Both the position numbers and the translations under genes were made by a program. A DNA stretch of 64,000 nucleotides. Source: Pseudorhodoplanes sp. (GTDB lineage: Bacteria; Pseudomonadota; Alphaproteobacteria; Rhizobiales; Xanthobacteraceae). Of this stretch, positions 45,252-53,269 are shown one piece after another. The stretch's first letter is position 1, and every line of letters starts with the position of its first letter. A model generated the notes under the pieces. That model was given only the letters and a program-made list of their open reading frames with translations, did not search any database and was not told the DNA's origin. The stretch is taken from positions 289,952 to 353,951 of the forward strand of contig JABARS010000006.1 of NCBI GenBank assembly GCA_019187085.1, in the 5' to 3' direction.

Positions 45252-46757
45252 ATGCAAAACGAACTTCCTGAATCTGCCGGTGTGGTCGTCGTCGGCGCGG
45301 GCAATGCGGCCTTCTGCGCGGCGCATGCTGCCGCCGAACGCGGCGTATCGGTGCTGGTGCTGGAGCGCGCGCCGGAGGCGGAAGCCGGCGGCAACAGCCG
45401 CTTCACCGCCGGTGCATTCCGCTGCGTCTATGACGGTGTCGAGGACCTCAAGGCGCTGATGCCCGATCTCGCGACAGAGGAAATCGCGAACACCGATTTC
45501 GGCACCTATACCGAAGAAAAGTTTTTCGACGACATGGGCCGCGTCACGGAATATCGGACCGATCCCGACCTCTGCGAGATCCTGGTGAAGCAGAGCCGCG
45601 AGACCATGCAGTGGATGCAGAAGAAGGGCATCCGCTTCATCCCGATCTACGGCCGCCAGGCCTACAAGATCGACGGCAAGTTCAAGTTCTGGGGTGGGCT
45701 CACGGTCGAATCCTGGGGCGGCGGCCCCGGGCTCATCGAAGCGCACACCACTATCGCGCGCAAGACCGGCATCGCGGTCGCCTACGATACCCGCGCCGTC
45801 TCGCTCATCGCCGACGACGACGGAATTCAGGGCGTGGTCGTCAAGCACGCCGGCCGGACGCGCAAGATCAGGACGAAATGCGTCGTTCTCGCCGCCGGCG
45901 GTTTCCAGGCCAACGCCGAGATGCGCACGCGCTATCTCGGCCCGGGCTGGGAGCTTGCCAAGATCCGCGGCAGCCGGTTCAACACCGGCGACGGCATCAA
46001 GATGGCGCTCGAGATCGGGGCGATGCCGACCGGCAACTGGTCCGGCTGCCATGCGGTCGGCTGGGACCGCAACGCGCCGGAATTCGGCGACCTGACGGTC
46101 GGCGACAACTTCCAGAAGCACTCCTACCCGTGGGGCATCATGATCAATGCCAACGGCGAGCGCTTCATCGATGAAGGCGCCGACTTCCGCAACTACACCT
46201 ACGCCAAATACGGCCGGGTGATCCTGATGCAGCCGGGCCAGTTCGCCTGGCAGATATTCGACAAAAAGATCATTCCGATGCTGCGCGACGAGTATCGTAT
46301 CAAGCGGGTCACCAAGGTTCGCGCCGACACGCTGGAGGAGCTTGTCAGGAAGCTCGATGACGTCAATCCCGACAAGGCCCTTGCCACCATCAAGACGTAC
46401 AACAAGGCCGTGCGCACCGACATCAAGTTCGATCCGAACGTGAAGGACGGCCGCTGCACCGAAGGCCTCGCGATCAACAAGTCGAACTGGGCCAACACCG
46501 TCGACGAGCCTCCGTTCGAGGCCTATGCCGTCACGTGTGGCGTCACCTTCACCTTCGGCGGCCTGAAGATCGACACTGTCGGGCGCGTGCTCGATACCGA
46601 TGCCAACGTCATTCCCGGTCTGCACGCAGCCGGCGAACTCGTCGGCGGGCTGTTCTACTTCAACTATCCGGGCGGCACCGGCCTGATGGCCGGCTCCGTT
46701 TTCGGCAGGATCGCAGGCACGACGGCCGGCATGCGCGCAGAACAGATGACGTCATGA
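45252..46757 (+). CDS. tcuA: TcuA-like FAD-dependent dehydrogenase (tricarballylate dehydrogenase family)
   Basis: This 501-residue flavoprotein belongs to the fumarate reductase/succinate dehydrogenase flavoprotein family and aligns best with TcuA, which oxidises tricarballylate to cis-aconitate. The FAD motif is VVVGAGNAAFCAAHAAAERG, followed by GGNSRFTAGAFRCVYDG. The C-terminal GLHAAGELVGGLFYFNYPGGTGL closes the FAD site. The usual partner TcuB (membrane iron-sulfur protein) is absent, and ETF genes sit directly upstream instead. The exact substrate is inferred only. Confidence 0.85.
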   Translation: MQNELPESAGVVVVGAGNAAFCAAHAAAERGVSVLVLERAPEAEAGGNSRFTAGAFRCVYDGVEDLKALMPDLATEEIANTDFGTYTEEKFFDDMGRVTEYRTDPDLCEILVKQSRETMQWMQKKGIRFIPIYGRQAYKIDGKFKFWGGLTVESWGGGPGLIEAHTTIARKTGIAVAYDTRAVSLIADDDGIQGVVVKHAGRTRKIRTKCVVLAAGGFQANAEMRTRYLGPGWELAKIRGSRFNTGDGIKMALEIGAMPTGNWSGCHAVGWDRNAPEFGDLTVGDNFQKHSYPWGIMINANGERFIDEGADFRNYTYAKYGRVILMQPGQFAWQIFDKKIIPMLRDEYRIKRVTKVRADTLEELVRKLDDVNPDKALATIKTYNKAVRTDIKFDPNVKDGRCTEGLAINKSNWANTVDEPPFEAYAVTCGVTFTFGGLKIDTVGRVLDTDANVIPGLHAAGELVGGLFYFNYPGGTGLMAGSVFGRIAGTTAGMRAEQMTS

Positions 46758-46834
46758 ATTGCAGCGGCATCATGGGCGTTTGAAGCCGCAGGTGTCGCCG
46801 GTTACGAAAACCGCTCATGGCGCTCCCCTGCGTT

Positions 46835-49800
46835 TCAGGCTGACGCAGAGCCGGAACGGTGCGGCTCCGGCGGTGTCGGGACATGCGCTCCCTGCCCGGG
46901 TTGCCGGCTTCCCCGCAGCACGACGTAAATGGCGGGAATAACGAGCACGGTGAGCGCCGTCGAGGACGCCAGGCCGAACAGGAGCGAGATCGCAAGGCCC
47001 TGGAAGATGGGATCGGCGAGGATGACGGCCGCGCCGATCATGGCGGCAAGCGCGGTGAGCAGGATCGGCTTGAAGCGGATGGCGCCGGCTTCCAGCAGCA
47101 CGTCGATCAGCGGCCGCTCGGGCCGGCGGGCATGGCGGATGAAGTCCACCAGCAGGATCGAGTTGCGCACGATGATGCCGGCAAGCGCGATGAAGCCGAT
47201 CATGGAGGTCGCCGTGAACGGCGCGCCGAACAGCCAGTGCCCCAGCATGATGCCGATGAAGGTGAGCGGGATCGGCGTGAGAATGACGAGCGGCAATTTG
47301 AATGAGCCGAACTGCGCGACGACGAGGATGTAGATCCCAAGGATCGCCACCATGAAGGCGGCGCCCATGTCGCGGAACGTCACCCAGGTTACCTCCCATT
47401 CGCCATCCCAGAGCAGGGTCGGACGGGTTTCGTCGTCGGGCTGGCCATGCAGCGCGATCACGGGCTTCGGCAGGCTGCCCCAGTCGATCCGCCCGATCGC
47501 CTCCTGCACGGCGAGCATGCCGTAGACCGGCGCTTCGTAGGCGCCGGCAAGTTCCGCCAGCACCATTTCGGCGGGGCGGCCGTTATGCCGGAAGACCGGA
47601 TAAGAGGCCGGCTCCCGGGTGACGCTGACGACATCGCCGAGCTCGACCACGCCGCGTCCGCCGGGCAGCGCATTGGCCGGCACCGGCGTCGTCAGCGCGC
47701 GCGCATCCACCACCGCGTTCGCCTTCGGAAGCGCGAGGCGGATGGCGATGGGCTGGCGGCCGCCACCGCGGTGGGAATAGCCCACCGTCGTGCCGCCATA
47801 GAGGTAGCGCAGCGTGTCGTACACATCCGCCTGCTCGACCTTGTAGTATTCGAGATTGTCCTGATTGATGGCGATGCGCACGCGCTCCGGCCGGTTGCGG
47901 TAGCTGTCGTCGACATCGACGATAAACGGAACGCTCTTGAACGCCGCACGGACCTTGTCGGCGACCGCGCGCCGGGTCTCTGCGTCCGGACCGTAAATCT
48001 CCGCGAGCAAGGTGCCGAGCACGGGCGGGCCGGGTGGCGGCTCGACCACCTTCACGACCGAACCCCCGGGCAGTGCGAGGCCGCTCAGGCGCTGCCGGAT
48101 CTCGAGCGCCACCGCGTGGCTCGCCCGCCCGCGTTCGCTCTTCGCCAGGAGGTTTACGGCGATGTCGCCCTGCTCGGGGTTCGAGCGCAGATAATAATGC
48201 CGCACCAGGCCGTTGAAATCGAACGGCGCGGCCGTGCCGGCGTAGGTCTGGAACGACACGATCTCGGGCACGGCCGCCAGCCGATCGACCATCGCCTGCA
48301 GCGTCCTGTCGGTATCCTCGACGGACGACCCTTTCGGCAGATCGAGCACGACCTGGAGATTGGCCTTGTTGTCGAAAGGCAGGAGCTTGACCGTCACGTG
48401 CCTGGTGTAAAGGAGCCCGAGCGACGCCAGCGTGGCGATGCCGACCACGAGAAGGAATCGCCACGACCGCCGGCGGTCCGCGAGAACGGGTCTTGCGAGC
48501 GCAACGTAGATGCGGCCGAGCCGCCCGCCGTCGGCATCCTCATGGCTGCTGCCGGCATGCTCATGACTGCCGCCGAACTTCATCATCAGCCACGGCGTCA
48601 ACATGACCGCGACGAAGAAGGAGAACAGCATCGCGGCCGAAGCATTGGCCGGGATCGGGCTCATGTAGGGGCCCATCATGCCCGACACGAACAGCATGGG
48701 CAGGAGCGCCGCCACCACGGTCAGCGTGGCGACGATGGTGGGATTGCCGACCTCCGCGACGGCATCGATCGCCGCCTGCACGCGCAAGCGGCCATCGCGC
48801 ATGGACCAGTGGCGAGCGATGTTCTCGATCACCACGATGGCGTCGTCCACCAGGATGCCGATCGAGAAAATGAGCGCAAACAGGCTGACCCGGTTGAGCG
48901 TGTAGCCCATCACCCAGGAGGCGAACAGCGTGAGCAGGATCGTGGTCGGAATGACCACCGCCACCACGAGCGATTCCCGCCAGCCGATGGCGACGGCGAC
49001 AAGCACCACGATCGAGATGGTCGCCAGGGCGAGATGGAACAGAAGCTCGTTCGCCTTCTCGTTGGCAGTCTCGCCGTAATTGCGCGTGACCGTCATCTCC
49101 ACGTCTTTGGGAAAGATCTGCCCGCGCGCCTGCTCCAGGCGCCTGACGACCTCCCCGGCGATGACCACCGCATTGGTGCCGGGCCGTTTGGCGATGGCGA
49201 GAGAGACCGCGGGCGCCCGTTCGAGGCCGCCCGACGCCTTGCGGATATCGGTGACGCGGCTCTCCGACGGCGAGGTCGCCAGCACGACATCGGCCACGTC
49301 GCGGACATAGACGGGACGACCGTCGCGCGCCGTGAGCAGGATGTTGCCGATCTCGGGCAGCGCCTGCAGGGTCTGGCCGGCGACGATCGCGCGCTGCTGA
49401 GCTTCCTCCCGCACCGTACCAATACGGAATGAACGGTTGGCGCCTTCGATCTTGGCGGCAAGCTGTTGCAGGGTGATGCCGTACAGGGACAGCCTTTCCG
49501 GGGCGGGTTCGACGCGGAACTGCTCCGGCTGCTCGCCGACGATGTAAGTGAGGCCGATGTCGGGCAGTTTCGACACTTCGATCTGCAACTCGCGGGCCAG
49601 CCGCGTCAGGCCGTTCGCCGTCCATCGGGAGGCGGCCGCGGATGTCGGACGCAGGGTGACGACCACGATCGCCACATCGTCGATCCCCCGGCCGACGATG
49701 AGCGGCTCGGGAATGCCGACCGGGATGCGGTCCATGTTGGCGCGGACCTTGTCGTGCACCCTGAGAATGGCGGCATCGGCATTGGTGCCGACCTTGAACC

Positions 49801-50095
49801 GCGCGGTGACCACGGTGCCGTCATCCTCGGTCTGGGAATAGACATGCTCGACGCCGTCGATGCTCTTGACGATGGTTTCAAGCGGCTCGGTGACGAGCTT
49901 GACGGCATCCTCCGCTTTCAGTCCGTTGGCGGTGACGCGGATATCGACCATCGGCACCGAGATCTGGGGCTCCTCCTCGCGGGGCAGCGTAATCAGCGCG
50001 ACAAGCCCGAGCGCGAGCGATGCAAGCAGGAAGAGCGGCGTCAAGGGCGAGGCGATGAAGGCGCGGGTGAGGCGGCCTGCGATTCCGAGCTTCAT
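46835..50095 (-). CDS. RND-family efflux permease (AcrB-like)
   Basis: This 1086-residue inner-membrane RND pump has twelve helices and two large periplasmic loops and is proton-driven. The opening MKLGIAGRLTRAFIASPLTPLF, the periplasmic start LPREEEPQISVPMVDI and helix IV GILVDDAIVVIEN with the proton-relay pair of aspartates identify it. Residue landmarks place it in the branch with EEEPQI that is common in proteobacteria and often labelled HAE-1-like. Adaptor and DUF2892 genes lie upstream in the same operon. No outer-membrane channel gene is in the window. Confidence 0.92.
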   Translation of the reverse strand: MKLGIAGRLTRAFIASPLTPLFLLASLALGLVALITLPREEEPQISVPMVDIRVTANGLKAEDAVKLVTEPLETIVKSIDGVEHVYSQTEDDGTVVTARFKVGTNADAAILRVHDKVRANMDRIPVGIPEPLIVGRGIDDVAIVVVTLRPTSAAASRWTANGLTRLARELQIEVSKLPDIGLTYIVGEQPEQFRVEPAPERLSLYGITLQQLAAKIEGANRSFRIGTVREEAQQRAIVAGQTLQALPEIGNILLTARDGRPVYVRDVADVVLATSPSESRVTDIRKASGGLERAPAVSLAIAKRPGTNAVVIAGEVVRRLEQARGQIFPKDVEMTVTRNYGETANEKANELLFHLALATISIVVLVAVAIGWRESLVVAVVIPTTILLTLFASWVMGYTLNRVSLFALIFSIGILVDDAIVVIENIARHWSMRDGRLRVQAAIDAVAEVGNPTIVATLTVVAALLPMLFVSGMMGPYMSPIPANASAAMLFSFFVAVMLTPWLMMKFGGSHEHAGSSHEDADGGRLGRIYVALARPVLADRRRSWRFLLVVGIATLASLGLLYTRHVTVKLLPFDNKANLQVVLDLPKGSSVEDTDRTLQAMVDRLAAVPEIVSFQTYAGTAAPFDFNGLVRHYYLRSNPEQGDIAVNLLAKSERGRASHAVALEIRQRLSGLALPGGSVVKVVEPPPGPPVLGTLLAEIYGPDAETRRAVADKVRAAFKSVPFIVDVDDSYRNRPERVRIAINQDNLEYYKVEQADVYDTLRYLYGGTTVGYSHRGGGRQPIAIRLALPKANAVVDARALTTPVPANALPGGRGVVELGDVVSVTREPASYPVFRHNGRPAEMVLAELAGAYEAPVYGMLAVQEAIGRIDWGSLPKPVIALHGQPDDETRPTLLWDGEWEVTWVTFRDMGAAFMVAILGIYILVVAQFGSFKLPLVILTPIPLTFIGIMLGHWLFGAPFTATSMIGFIALAGIIVRNSILLVDFIRHARRPERPLIDVLLEAGAIRFKPILLTALAAMIGAAVILADPIFQGLAISLLFGLASSTALTVLVIPAIYVVLRGSRQPGQGAHVPTPPEPHRSGSASA

Positions 50096-51102
50096 GGCAG
50101 CACGACCCGGTCGCCGTCGCGCAGGCCGGTGAGAATCTCGACGCGTTTGTGTCCGTTGTCCTCGAAGGCTTCGCCGAGAATGACCGCGACATCCATTTCG
50201 CCGGCCTCCGTGACGAGGCGCACATAATCGATGCCGTGCAGCGTCCGGAGCGCCTGCGGCGGCACGGCGAGAGCCGTGCGCTTGCCGACCGGGATCGACA
50301 CCAGCGTGCGTTCGTTGACGAAATAATCGCCGATCCCTTCGACCTCGACGTCGGCAATCACCCGCCCGTCGGCGATCTCCGGATAGACCTTGACGATGCG
50401 TCCGCGGTGCGCCGCCGGAAGCCGGCCCGGCGACTGCGTCAGCCCGCGCTCGCCGACGAGAACGTCGGCGCCCTGCACGATCTCGGCGGCGTGGCGTTCC
50501 GGCAACGACAGACGCAGGTAGTACGGTCCCGGTGCGATGCGTGCGATCTCCTCGCCGGGCAGGATGACGGAATTAAGCGTGATGGGAACGGTGAGCACCC
50601 GGCCCGTCGCCGGCGCGAAGACGGTGCCTTCGCGCGCGCTCTGCTCGATGACGGTCTTCTCGGCTCTGGCGGCCGCCACCTGGTTGGTCGCGACCTCGAA
50701 CTGCGTCCTAGCTTGATCGAGGCGGGCCTGCGTGCCGGTTCCCGTGGCCCGGAGCTGCTGCGCCCGCTCCATCTCGAGGCGCGCGTTCTCGAGCTGCGCG
50801 TTGAGCGCTTCGATCTTCGCATCGGCGGCATTGAGCTGAAGCGCCAGCTTGTCGTCGACGATGACGGCGACCGGTTGCCCCTGTCTAACCTCGTCGCCTT
50901 GACTGACATGCAGGCCCCGGACCGAGCCGCCGATGCGCGCGCGCGCCGGCACGACGATGCGGCTTTCGACCTGGCCGAAGACGGCCTTCATCTCGGCAAT
51001 CGTCGTCGCCTTGACGACGAATTCGGCGGCACCGGCGCCCGGGACGAGAAATGCCGTCGCGGCAAGGATTGCTATCGGGAAGCGCAGGAGCAGTCGATGC
51101 AT
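50092..51102 (-). CDS. RND efflux periplasmic adaptor (membrane fusion protein)
   Basis: This 336-residue adaptor has a signal peptide (MHRLLLRFPIAILAATAFLV, cleavage near GAGAAEF). The lipoyl-like halves are ARIGGSVRGLHVSQGDEVRQGQPVAVI and VFAPATGRVLTVPI (part), around a coiled-coil hairpin at about 75-150 (NAQLENARLEMERAQQLRA). A beta-barrel and the membrane-proximal domain complete it. It links the pump to an outer-membrane channel. It ends in a 4-base overlap with the pump gene. No lipobox is seen. Confidence 0.9.
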   Translation of the reverse strand: MHRLLLRFPIAILAATAFLVPGAGAAEFVVKATTIAEMKAVFGQVESRIVVPARARIGGSVRGLHVSQGDEVRQGQPVAVIVDDKLALQLNAADAKIEALNAQLENARLEMERAQQLRATGTGTQARLDQARTQFEVATNQVAAARAEKTVIEQSAREGTVFAPATGRVLTVPITLNSVILPGEEIARIAPGPYYLRLSLPERHAAEIVQGADVLVGERGLTQSPGRLPAAHRGRIVKVYPEIADGRVIADVEVEGIGDYFVNERTLVSIPVGKRTALAVPPQALRTLHGIDYVRLVTEAGEMDVAVILGEAFEDNGHKRVEILTGLRDGDRVVLP

Positions 51103-51165
51103 GAGACAACTCTCGCGGGTGGCCACAAGGCTTCACCCGGCAATTTAGTGAAGACGGCTTCGTTG

Positions 51166-51369
51166 CTATTTGAACGCGATACCTGCCGGGCAGCCGAATT
51201 TCCTGAAGACCATCGCCGCCGGGCAGAAACCGGTGACCGACGCCTGGATGAGATTAAGCCCGACGAACGCCGTCAGCAGGTACCACCAGGGCGACACATA
51301 GAATCCGAGCCCCAGGGATACGAGGACCATGAGGCCGGCAAACAACAGCACGGCGCGATCGATTGTCAT
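51166..51369 (-). CDS. DUF2892 (YgaP-like) membrane protein
   Basis: This 67-residue protein has two hydrophobic helices and the DUF2892 pattern MTIDRAVLLFAGLMVLVSLG, then SPWWYLLTAFVGLNLIQASVTGFCP and a C-terminal FGCPAG. Such modules occur next to rhodanese/sulfur-handling proteins and BigR/SqrR-type regulators, and often carry the two cysteines seen here. ATG 51369 has GGAGACG upstream. It heads the operon that includes the RND pump. Confidence 0.88.
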   Translation of the reverse strand: MTIDRAVLLFAGLMVLVSLGLGFYVSPWWYLLTAFVGLNLIQASVTGFCPAAMVFRKFGCPAGIAFK

Positions 51370-51460
51370 TATCGTCTCCTTTTGCTTCAGCGGCCTGAAG
51401 CCCGGCATTCCCGAATGGCCTGTTGCCACGGGCGATTTGGGCTCTCCTCGCGTTACGGGC

Positions 51461-51503
51461 TTGCATATAACATTCAAGGATTATAAATTCAAGAATATGA
51501 ATG
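51461..51503. promoter_or_regulatory. AT-rich operator region of the BigR/SqrR-like regulator
   Basis: Between the divergent DUF2892 and ArsR-type genes lies an AT-rich patch with two direct ATTCAAG copies (51472-51478, 51487-51493). A dyad ATTCA-N6-TGAAT (51487-51502) overlaps the regulator's start codon. Similar TTCAA/TTGAA-rich dyads are bound by BigR-type repressors. Confidence 0.5.
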
Positions 51504-51823
51504 TAATAGAAATGATCCCGGCCGCCGAGGCGGCCGCCGTACTGATGCGCAGCCTCTCCCACCCGCAGCGCCTGCTGGTGCTGTGCGCCCTGGTGGACGG
51601 GGAAAAGCCGGTCGCCGAACTGCGCCAGGAGCTCGGGATCGGGCAGGTCCCGATGTCGCAGCAGCTCATGCGGCTCAGGTCCGACGGACTCGTCGAAGCC
51701 CGCCGCGAAGGAACGGCGGTCTATTATTCCATCGTGCGGCCTGAGGTTTTGACCGTCGTGACTGCGCTGCATTCGGCCTTCTGCATGCCAAGGCGGGGCA
51801 AGCGCCGCCGCGGTGCGGCCTGA
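51497..51823 (+). CDS. ArsR-family BigR/SqrR-like regulator
   Basis: This 108-residue winged-helix repressor has LMRSLSHPQRLLVLCALVDG, then a recognition helix in GIGQVPMSQQLMRLRSDGLV, and a wing REGTAVYYSI. Two cysteines, Cys30 (LLVLC) and Cys96 (HSAFC), match the pair that forms a disulfide or polysulfide in BigR and SqrR, so it likely responds to reactive sulfur or oxidants. It diverges from the DUF2892-RND operon, which it probably represses. The ATG 51497 lies within the operator region. Confidence 0.85.
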   Translation: MNVIEMIPAAEAAAVLMRSLSHPQRLLVLCALVDGEKPVAELRQELGIGQVPMSQQLMRLRSDGLVEARREGTAVYYSIVRPEVLTVVTALHSAFCMPRRGKRRRGAA

Positions 51824-52010
51824 CGTCACGACGCGATCTCTTTCGCGACGCCGCGTTGCGCAACGCCTGCGGCCATCGCCATCCTGATCATCTGGGCGAG
51901 GCGCGTGCGGGCGAGGTGCGCGTGGGCGATGGTGTGCGAGACAGCGGAAAGAACGAAAGCGGCGCGGATCGACTGGTTACAAGACTGGCTGAAGCCCGCA
52001 CCGCCTCGTG
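51824..52010. other. Intergenic region, nothing recognised
   Basis: No gene, RNA or clear repeat is seen in the 187 bases between the converging regulator and the sNOR-cluster membrane protein gene. Confidence 0.4.
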
Positions 52011-52637
52011 TCAGCCCATACCCGGACTGCCGTGCAACGCCGGGTGCGGCCTTGTGCGTCGCGCACCTTTGTGCGTGCCATTGACGAAGAACCACGGCAG
52101 CGCCCACGCCACAGCCAGAATGCCAGCAATCGCAATCATAAGATTGCCCAGCAGGATCTGGTCGCTTTGGTAGTAATTGGTACAAAGCCGGTCGGGTGCC
52201 GTGACGTAGAGCCATCCCAGGAATAACAGCATCGAGATAAACTTGACCTTCAGCAGGCTGCGCAGAACCGGATTAAGCCGCGTCCAGCTTATGGCAAGCG
52301 GAGCACCGACAAGCAGAGGCACTGTGACGAATTTGGCCGCTTCGAGCGTGGGATCGGAGAGCGATTCGTCGAGGGTACGGGGCAGCATCCAGAATGCCAT
52401 CGCGAAAAGTCCGGTCAGGAGACCGTTCACGCCGTTTGAATTGACGATCAGCATTGCGCGCCGCAGATGTTCGCGAACAGCCATCCCCAGCAGCCAGCCT
52501 CCGGCCGCAAGCCCTGCGAGCTGAACGAGAACATGCGTGGTCATCGATCGCTCCAGCGCGTCGCGCACCGGCGGCGCGAAAAGCACCAGGATTGTCATGA
52601 CGCAGAAGACGATATATTGCAGCTCGCGTGTTTTCAT
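52011..52637 (-). CDS. Membrane protein of the sNOR-type cluster (orf1-like)
   Basis: This 208-residue integral membrane protein has about five or six helices. A conserved-looking WMLPRTLDESLSDP stretch near residue 88 resembles proteins found beside heme-copper enzymes and CtaG-like assembly factors. Its place as the last gene after subunit II, subunit I and SCO matches orf1 of the norSY-senC-orf1 set described in ammonia oxidisers. Its start overlaps the SCO gene's end by 4 bases. It may assist assembly; the function is unproven. Confidence 0.7.
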   Translation of the reverse strand: MKTRELQYIVFCVMTILVLFAPPVRDALERSMTTHVLVQLAGLAAGGWLLGMAVREHLRRAMLIVNSNGVNGLLTGLFAMAFWMLPRTLDESLSDPTLEAAKFVTVPLLVGAPLAISWTRLNPVLRSLLKVKFISMLLFLGWLYVTAPDRLCTNYYQSDQILLGNLMIAIAGILAVAWALPWFFVNGTHKGARRTRPHPALHGSPGMG

Positions 52638-53269
52638 GAGCCCCGCTTTGTGCCGATGAATTCACGGACGCCGTCGATGTCGTCGGCATCGAAGATACGG
52701 ATAAGCCGGCCCTGGCGATCAACCACGTGCAGCGCTGCATTATGGGTAAAGCCGCCGTATTCGTCGGGAATCACGACAATACCGAATGCGGATAATAGCG
52801 GCTTCAGGTCGCGGACATTCGCCACGCGTACCAGCGTCCAGCGTTTCGGGTCGGCCTTGTGACGCTGACCATAGGTGCTCAAGGCGTCGGGGGTATCTCG
52901 CGCAATATCGAAGCCGACCGACAGGAGATGGACATCGTCCCGGCGCGATTCGTCTAGTGCGATCTGCAGGCGGGCGAACGACGAACCCAGACTGAAGCAG
53001 ACGGTCGGGCAGTGGGTATAGATGAAATCGACGACCACCATACGCCCGTGAAAATTTTCGAGAGTGAACAGCCGGCGGTCGGACGCTTCGAGCAAAGCCG
53101 GGGGTGGCTTGCGGGGCGTGCGTGTAATGGCCAGACGCCGCGCACTCTCGCTGGTAAAGGCGCGCGCGCCATCGGTTTTGATCCAGAATACGCCCGCGCC
53201 GGCGACCAGCACGATCGAAGTCGCAGCCAGACTTGACAGAAAGTGTGTCCGGCTCCTACGGCGGGTCAT
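52634..53269 (-). CDS. SCO1/SenC family copper chaperone
   Basis: This 211-residue protein is anchored by an N-terminal helix (about 10-30) with a thioredoxin-fold domain in the periplasm. The copper site is complete: Cys87 and Cys91 in THCPTVCFSLG and His176 in GGFTHNAAL. SCO proteins deliver copper to CuA of subunit II. That fits the CuA site encoded two genes upstream. The ATG 53269 overlaps the subunit I stop (ATGA). Confidence 0.9.
   Translation of the reverse strand: MTRRRSRTHFLSSLAATSIVLVAGAGVFWIKTDGARAFTSESARRLAITRTPRKPPPALLEASDRRLFTLENFHGRMVVVDFIYTHCPTVCFSLGSSFARLQIALDESRRDDVHLLSVGFDIARDTPDALSTYGQRHKADPKRWTLVRVANVRDLKPLLSAFGIVVIPDEYGGFTHNAALHVVDRQGRLIRIFDADDIDGVREFIGTKRGS

Noticed and set aside
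47447..49432. 661-codon plus-strand frame opposite the RND pump
   Set aside because: It is His/Arg/Asp-rich with no domain and is fully antisense to the pump gene.
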